DNA of 64,000 bases from Archegozetes longisetosus (taxonomy: Eukaryota; Arthropoda; Arachnida; Sarcoptiformes; Trhypochthoniidae), in contig JAEMBT020000003.1 of the NCBI GenBank assembly GCA_018873245.2, forward strand, positions 3,429,843-3,493,842, given 5' to 3'. The notes under the pieces were generated by a model. It saw only the letters and a list, made by a program, of their open reading frames with translations. It was not told the DNA's origin and ran no database searches. The position numbers and the translations under genes were made by a program. The stretch's first letter is position 1; each line of letters starts with the position of its first letter. Shown one piece after another: positions 57,660 to 64,000 of the stretch.

Positions 57660-60600
57660 CTATTTAGGAATAAAGAGTCAATTGATTAACCAAATAAAAA
57701 TAAAACTAAACCAAAACAAATGCAACGCAGTACTTACTCTGACGAGTACAACATCTGCTGCTTCGACAGCAACATCAGTTCCATTAGCGATAGCAATGCC
57801 AATGTCTGCTTGTGCTAAAGCTGGCGAATCATTGACTCCATCGCCAACCATTGCAACTTTGATACCTTTCTCTTGCAGTTGTCGAATTTTCTTGACTTTA
57901 TGAGATGGTAAGACTTCAGCGAATACTCGCCTAATGCCTACTTGCTTAGCAATGGCTGCCGCAGTCTTCTTGTTATCGCCAGTAAGTAATATAACATCGA
58001 GTCCTAACCTCTTGAGGGAATAAACAGCCAAATGTGCTTCAGGTTTGACTGTATCCGCAACTGAAATCATACACGATAAGCTACCATTGATCGCGCACAA
58101 AACAGCTGTTTGTCCGCGTTCTTCTTGTTGTCTCATCAATAGATCCATTTCCCGCGTCACTACCAGTTCATTTCTAGCCATCCATTCTCTGTTGCCAACT
58201 AGTATACGAAACGAACTATTGTTATCACCATTTTCTTCAACCTTAACTTCCTTAGAGAGTTTTGACTGGCGGAATTCAATGACTATGTCTTTAACGCGTA
58301 TAACATCACTGGTTTGTATGGGCACCAAATCATCGATTAATACCTCATTACTAGATCTGATTTCATTGACCAAGTTCTTACTCGACGAATTGATTATTGA
58401 ACCAATATTACTGACTCTGCATTGCAAACCAAAACCAGGAACTGATACGAATTCTTCACAAGTACCGAAGACGTCGATTTCAAGCGCTTTCTTCACATAA
58501 CTGCAAATAGCATTAGCGATCGGGTGCTCAGAATTGGCCTCAGCCGTACCGATGAGTGCCAGTAACTGTTTCAAATAATTCAAATAACCTGTTTGTTCAT
58601 CTTTCTTAGCGTTGAATAATATCATTTTAGTGACAACTGGAACGCCATGAGTAATTGTTCCGGTTTTGTCAAACACAACACATTTGACTTTATGTGCTGT
58701 TTCGAGTGGTTCCGCGCCTTTAATGAGGATTCCATTCAAAGCTCCCACGCCAGTGCCCACCATAACAGCTGTTGGTGTGGCCAGACCCAAGGAGCACGGA
58801 CATGCTATCGATAGTACGGTTAGTGCGCATTGAAATGCGAACTGATAGATAACTTCATGGTCTGTTATATCGGCGTATTGGTGCATATGATAAGTGCGAA
58901 TGACTTCGTGAAAACAATAGCCAATTATTACCCATGAAATAAGTGTTGTTATGGAAACAATTAAAACTGCTGGAACAAAATAGCCGGCGATTTGATCAGC
59001 TAACTGCTGGATCGGAGCTTTTGATGTTTGTGCCTCTTCTACCAATTTTACGATTTGTGATAATGTGGTGTCTTTACCGACATGTGTTGCACACAATATG
59101 ATCATTCCGTTTTGATTAATAGATCCGCCAATCACTTGAGAACCTGGACGTTTAGCAACAGGCAATGACTCACCGGTTATAAGACTTTCATCAGCCATAG
59201 AGTGTCCGTAAATAACTCTTCCATCAACTGGAATTTTGGCGCCAGGAACCACTTTAAGATAATCTCCCCTTTGTACTAGTTCCACATCAATTGACTTTTC
59301 TGAAATAATTTGCTTAAGATTAGGTTCGAGTTGGACTAAAGTGGCTTCAGTTGCCTGAAGTGACATCAACTTTGCCAATGCTTCCGATGTCTTTCCTTTA
59401 GCGATGTGCTCCAACCACCGCCCCAATGATATGAAAATGAGAAGCATTGGGGGAGTTTCGAAGAAAGTTCTTGGACTATGGTGTGCGCCAACTAGCATGA
59501 AATATAAGAGAACTCCAACGCTATAGAAATAAGCGATATTTGTGGCCAACATTATCAATACATCCATATTAGCCATTCTATGCTTCAATGCTTTATACGC
59601 TTGAATATAGAAATATCGACCACCGATGAACTGAACCGGAGTTGCCAGCAGAAACAAAAAAAAATTTTCTGCAGATAGACCAGGAACTAAACAACACATC
59701 GCCGACTCGTCTTCCATCGACATCATGTGCATGTAATACATCATTACTATCATTGACGGGACTCCGAACAATAGAGAGAAAAAAAATGAGTTTCTCCACT
59801 TCTTTACTTCTTCTTTTTGTGACAAGTAAGATGCGTTAGTCATGGATAGGTCTGTTATGGGATAACATTCAAAACCCATAGAGTTAATGGTTTCGACTAT
59901 AGTTCGCGGACCTGTCACCTCGGGGTCGAAAGTGAAGCGACCCTTTTGCGTGGCCAATGAGACGATCGCGCTCTTGATTCCTGGAAGTTTACTAATCGAA
60001 GACTCAATCTTATAAACACACGACGAACAGGTCATTCCTCTAATCCTAAGTTCGACTTCTCCCTCGTTGGATTGTGCCGAATCCATAACAGTTGAAGGAT
60101 AACCCAGTTCTGTGACTATGTTTGCGATTTGTTGTGGCATAAGATATGCTGCATCATATTTGATCTCAGCTTTTTGACTAAGAAGAGCAACCAATACACC
60201 GTGAATGCCCTCAACTTTACTCAAATTGCGTTCGATGTTTGCGACACAAGAGGCACATGTCATACCTGTCACTCTTAAGTAACACTTCTCTAAATCGTTT
60301 AAGTCTATCGACTCTAATCTATGTTTTTCAGATTCTCTTGATTTCCTATTGAATGTAATGTTGGGCATTATTACCACGTCATTGTCGGCTGAGTTATTGA
60401 TTAATATTTTGCTGCGCTCTGCTAGTGATGATTGCGATGAAACTAATTTATCAATTGGTTGAATGTCATGATTGCCTTTCGGTTTTTCAATTACTTTACA
60501 ATCGAAGCCCATATCATCAATACGTTCTGCTATTTTTTCGGCTGAGACTAAATTTGCGTCAAATAAAAGAAAGGCTTCGCTATCTTTTAAATATATCTCA

Positions 60601-62065
60601 ATATCGTAGACACCATTGATCGGCAGGACGACTCCTTTTATATTGTTGACACAGGACATACAAGTCATGCCTAATATTTCAAGCCACGCACTCGAATTCG
60701 AAGATTGCTGGGTATCAGTTTGATCTGAAATTTAATAATTATAACTCCATTTAATACATATTCAGGTTTTCAACTTGTTGTCATTGACGTCTAACTCAGT
60801 AACTTATAACTAAAACTTGTGTTTGGTTTATGCTTTCATTATTGAATAAAAGATATTCCTCTGAATCGAACTATCCATTTGATTGATTCATTTAATTATC
60901 TACTGATATCTATGTTTAAATCTAATTAAACGCAATCAAATCTCGAATCTATCTAAACTTAAAATGATTATCAATTGAATAATAGCTAAGAACTACATTT
61001 GAATACCGTTAATATTGGAGTCATTATCGATGACATGACAATCGAATCCCATGTCGTCAATGCGTTCAGCAATGACCAAATCCGAAGTGAGGGTGGGATC
61101 GAAAGTAAGAAACGCTTTGCTATCTTCTAAATAAATTTCAATATTATAAACACCAGCAATGGGCTGAACAACACTCTTTATATTTTTGACGCACGATTGA
61201 CATGTCATTCCATTTATCTGCAGCCATGAATTCATTTTCAATCGATCTAATTGTGGTTCGGACTGAACCTGACTGGAGTTTCCTGCCAAATAAATTTAAA
61301 TTAAAATCAACTTTCCTTAACAATAAAAATATTAGTTCATTAGTTCAACTTTTCAATCAACTTATCACTAATTTTATGATAACAGGTTAGAGATAAGAAT
61401 AAGAACTCATCATTGGTTCAAGTGATAACAAACCATTTAAGTTATTGTTTGAATTAAGGTTTTCTTCAGTCATGCTTCTGTTTAATTATTGAATATGAAC
61501 TACGGTTAATTATTTCAATTTATTATTATTATTATTATCAACATTGCGTTTCAGATGACTGAACATTTATTTATCATTCATTTATTATTTGAGAAAACGC
61601 CTCAAAATAATAATCATTTTGTCTTCTAAGTCTTCACCAGCGACTCAAACGTCTCTAATATTTTAGTCGTTTATTTATTTATTTGTTTATTACATTAATT
61701 TTTATTATAATAAAAATAAAATTATACAAAAAAACTTCAATATTGAGAAATAAATTGATTTATTAAATGTTGACATCGAGTATAAAATTTGATTATTATC
61801 AAAGTTAAGTTTAGTGAATGAAGTTTAATGTTTCCGAAACTTTCATAATAATAAACAAATTGAATATTGTTTTAAATACTATTATCAAATTTGTTGACTA
61901 TTCACTAAACTACAGTCATATTATTATAATTCACGTACGCCTTAACACGATTTTGCGCATTAACTCTAAAAGGCTTTTTTGGTAAAAGCATTACATTCAT
62001 TTTGGACTCGAGAACAAACACAAAAACTTACCAATTGATAGCTTATTGAACAACTTCAGCTCCAT
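57159..62065 (-). CDS. ATP7: ATP7-type copper-transporting P1B ATPase, complete
   Basis: Pumps Cu(I) across Golgi/vesicle or plasma membranes using ATP. Join on the minus strand: 62065-62032, 61282-61007, 60724-57738, 57659-57159, which is 3798 nt or 1265 residues plus stop, close to insect ATP7 (about 1250) and shorter than human ATP7A (1500). Four HMA copper-binding domains carry GMTCxxC with cysteines at 39/42, 125/128, 260/263 and 336/339. The catalytic core follows: TM1 about 415-434, TGE at 620-622 (actuator), CPC at 745-747 (transmembrane copper site), DKTGT with phosphorylated D789, SEHP with H837 (nucleotide domain), TGDN at 1018 and GDGVND at 1064-1069. Two last helices lie in the final exon. 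The cytosolic tail ends [10 protein letters not shown]...SHVV with a dileucine like the ATP7A retrieval signal. All splice sites are GT..AG and every catalytic residue is intact. Confidence 0.97.
57738..60724 (-). CDS. ATP7: ATP7 exon 3 (residues 104-1099)
   Basis: One 2987-nt exon encoding HMA2-HMA4 and nearly the whole catalytic core. It starts after TTTCAG with [20 protein letters not shown] and ends ADVVLVR|GTAAGT. The loop between TM1 and TM2 is Met/Cys-rich ([18 protein letters not shown]), as expected for a copper exit site. Confidence 0.97.
61007..61282 (-). CDS. ATP7: ATP7 exon 2 (residues 12-103), HMA1
   Basis: A 276-nt exon in phase 1 on both sides carrying a single complete HMA domain with GMTCQSC and a [19 protein letters not shown] core. 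Acceptor TTTGGCAG, donor AACG|GTATTC. Because it is symmetric, skipping would keep frame and remove only HMA1. Confidence 0.94.
62032..62065 (-). CDS. ATP7: ATP7 exon 1 (residues 1-11)
   Basis: Short start exon [11 protein letters not shown] with donor ATTG|GTAAGT. The context GTCGCAAATGG is a good initiator. Joined to exon 2 it restores a Gly codon. Exon 2 has no ATG before the HMA other than an internal Met, and it begins at a clear acceptor, which supports this start. Confidence 0.85.
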
Positions 62066-62932
62066 TTGCGACAAATCACTTTTTAGTTGTCATTCGCAAA
62101 CTCTACGGCAACTCTTCCACAGCAACTCTCAATATCACAAACATTTAGGCTTTTTTTGTTACAAAACTTTTGACAATGTTTTAAAACATTTTAAAACATT
62201 TTTTAGTAATCTATCTTAGTTTCTAATATTTTTTATTTTTAGGGAAAAAATCTGTTTTAAATTGAGAAATAGTCGGATTTCATTTGCAAGTTTGGTAAAA
62301 AACATTCGACAAATTATTATAGAATTGGAGTACTTTGTATAACATGTTTGACCTCACATTTTTAAATACAAATCACTTTTAACTTTCGACTGAAAACTAA
62401 TTAAAACTTCAGTCATTTTCAGTTAACTCCCATATAATGTTTGCTTTTGAGGGCATAAAACAGCATTGAACTGAACACGACCAAAATACTTTAAAACATA
62501 CGAAAACTTTTAGAAATATTTGATCTTCATCAACCCTACAAACATTAACTATATTAAAGGAGGTCGTTATCTATAATATAATTATTTTAAACATATTTTT
62601 GCAACACTTGTTTCGTTGCATTTTACGGTTGACAAATACATTGATTGAGTGACTACTTATAGAGGTAGCTCTAAAAATGTGCATTTCCTTATGTTATTAA
62701 ACTTTTCATTAGGTTTTATCTACAAAATATGGAATAAAACTTTATAAAAGACTTTATGAACCAAAACACAATATTTTAATACAAATGGCACAAATCTATT
62801 GAATAAAAGTTAAAACTTATTATTGCCACCTCTGCGTATTTCATTCAAAAATATTCAAACACTTGAAAAGTTCAATAACTTGTAAAAAAAATACTAGAAA
62901 TTCAATATAAAATGTATAAAATTTTATAAAAA
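62066..62932. other. ATP7 5' flank / SERHL-like 3' flank
   Basis: 867 bp between the ATP7 start codon and the stop of the neighbouring hydrolase exon, both genes on the minus strand. It must hold the ATP7 promoter, but I see no clear TATA box and no MTF-1 metal-response core (TGCRCNC). A run of TTTTAAAACA-like repeats lies near 62165-62205. Confidence 0.6.
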
Positions 62933-63276
62933 TTAAGCTTCAGGTTTCAATTGACTGATAGGTTCATTCAAGAGCTGTTTGATATGTGGCGCAACATTTT
63001 GCGGGGATGTCAGATGCACGTAATGATCGCCATCCACTTCAACATAACAAAACTTTTACAATTATTTGAATACATTTCCAGAAACTGTTTCTGAAGATGT
63101 CTATCAGTGAACAAGCCATTCTTTCCATTGATGATCAGAAGTTCACGTCTAATGCCGGAAAAATAACTGAACAAACTCTGACAATCGGTCTTTCGATTCA
63201 AGACAAAAGCTAATCTATAATCACGAGTAAAGACATAGCCATAATTCGGACCCTTTTGTGATACTTGTGAAATCAT
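62933..63276 (-). CDS. SERHL-like alpha/beta hydrolase, 3' exon, frameshifted
   Basis: Partial: only the C-terminal part of a serine hydrolase-like (SERHL/SERHL2-type) alpha/beta-hydrolase is present; 5' exons would lie beyond 64000. The first frame (63276 down to about 63057) reads GYVFTRDYRLAFVLN, then RRELLIINGKNGL and KQFLEMYSNNCKSF. Reading continues in the next frame as YVEVDGDHYVHLTSPQNVAP then HIKQLLNEPISQLKPEA and stop at 62933-62935. The family ends this way, with the catalytic His in the GDHYVHL motif, so the two halves belong together. A single missing T in a TTTT run at about 63050-63054 explains the shift: either an assembly/sequencing error or a real disabling mutation. The exon's 5' edge is uncertain (possible acceptor TTTCACAAG near 63265). 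Confidence 0.6.
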
Positions 63277-63413
63277 ATAAAGTTTGTATTATGGTTTATC
63301 ATTATTCTTAATAAAGTGGTTACATTTTAAGTTTTGTTGATTTCTTGCACGCTCCTACAAAAGATCCCAGACTTTGCAATATTATGCTCTCAAAAGTGAC
63401 TGCGCTATCCGGG
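63277..63413. other. Probable SERHL-like intron start
   Basis: No feature recognised between the hydrolase exon and the palindrome. Confidence 0.4.
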
Positions 63414-63925
63414 CGCATATACTACTGGAGGTGAACCCGGGCTGATGGGTCTAAAGGGGTTCTTGACCCCCCACCTTCAAGTGTGATATATCATTGGATT
63501 CAGTTCGTCAAGCTGAACATTTTGATGCTTCACTTGATCAATTATCGCAAGTAGTTCTCGAGATATCCATCATTGTTTGGTTTAGTACCTCGTAATGGGT
63601 AAACCTGGATTCTCGAGTTGTAACTCAAGCCAAACCTGATTTAAACTAAGGTATAATAGTTTAGGTTGCTTTGCGACCTAACTTATTCTCCCTTGGTTTA
63701 AATCAGGCTTGTTTGGGTTACGACTTGGTCAAGCCTTGTTTACCATTTTCGAGGGGGTTAGGTCTTGGTGGCCAGAAGTGGTCAGGTTCGGGTTCAAAGT
63801 AGTCAAGTGTGGTATCAAAATGTTCAGCTCGATGAACTGAATCCAATAATGTAATACACTTGGAGGTGGAGGATCGGGAACTCCTTTGGACTCATTAGCT
63901 CGGATTTACCCACTACTGGTATTGC
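63414..63925. mobile_element. Large imperfect palindrome (fold-back element)
   Basis: Two arms of about 255 bp meet near 63671. Outer arm pairs: ACTACTGGAGGTGAACCCGG at the left against GTAGTGGGTAAATCCGAG at the right (reverse-complemented), then GGATTCAGTTCGTCAAGCTG against GGATTCAGTTCATCGAGCTG, followed by AACATTTTGAT in both. Inner pairs: CCTGATTTAAACTAAGG against CCTGATTTAAACCAAGG. The centre itself is TTAGGTTGCTTTGCGACCTA. It is GC-richer than its surroundings and has no ORF, as in fold-back or snapback transposons. Confidence 0.75.
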
Positions 63926-64000
63926 AATTGAAAAGAAAATGATTCCAGAATTAATAGAAAGGAATTGTATTCATTGTTCAGGTAATAGCATAAAATTTTA
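63926..64000. other. Window edge, nothing seen
   Basis: AT-rich, no feature recognised. Confidence 0.4.

Noticed and set aside
57678..57737. Extension of the ATP7 catalytic ORF beyond VVLVR
   Set aside because: This is read-through of a 78-bp intron; the true donor GTAAGT follows VLVR and exon 4 continues the conserved sequence.
1..64000. tRNA, rRNA or CRISPR arrays
   Set aside because: No cloverleaf B-box context, rRNA blocks or regularly spaced repeat-spacer structure was seen; the tandem arrays present are simple mini- and microsatellites.

Overview
This window is AT-rich (roughly 70% A+T by eye), spliced animal nuclear DNA. Canonical GT..AG introns split conserved metazoan protein families. 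The gene set (SLC4A11-type transporter, four-HMA copper ATPase, SERHL-like alpha/beta hydrolase), dense GA/CT microsatellites and small TA-flanked DNA transposons fit an arthropod, perhaps a chelicerate; that placement is inference and not secure.

Layout. (1) 1-5150: intergenic, with a decayed pogo/Tigger-like element (1263-2056) and two long GA microsatellites. (2) 5151-54096, plus strand: one 17-exon gene for an SLC4A11-like membrane transporter. I reassembled it exon by exon; the joined reading frame stays open through every junction and gives 947 residues (human SLC4A11: 891). Introns shrink sharply from 5' (14.0, 7.1, 8.6, 5.0 kb) to 3' (86-141 bp). The introns hold five copies of an approximately 220-240 bp TA-flanked MITE family, a 69 bp mini-MITE, an inverted-repeat element, minisatellites, a dynein-heavy-chain-like relic, an acyl-CoA-synthetase-like relic, a splice-flanked antisense exon candidate and a possible small membrane-protein ORF. 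(3) 54097-57158: convergent intergenic space with poly(A) signals for both flanking genes. (4) 57159-62065, minus strand: complete four-exon ATP7-type Cu(I)-transporting P1B ATPase, 1265 residues, four N-terminal HMA copper-binding domains. (5) 62933-63276, minus strand: last exon of a SERHL-like serine hydrolase, with a one-base frameshift and its 5' part outside the window. (6) 63414-63925: a large imperfect palindrome (fold-back element) beside it.

Functionally, the two complete genes are plasma-membrane/secretory-pathway ion transporters: an SLC4A11-like protein (H+/OH-, NH3-linked or borate-type conductance in vertebrates) and a copper exporter. They are convergent neighbours with no sign of co-regulation. 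No rRNA, tRNA or CRISPR was recognised. I ran no computation or database search: family calls rest on recalled motifs and conserved blocks, and exon edges on reading-frame continuity plus splice consensus.
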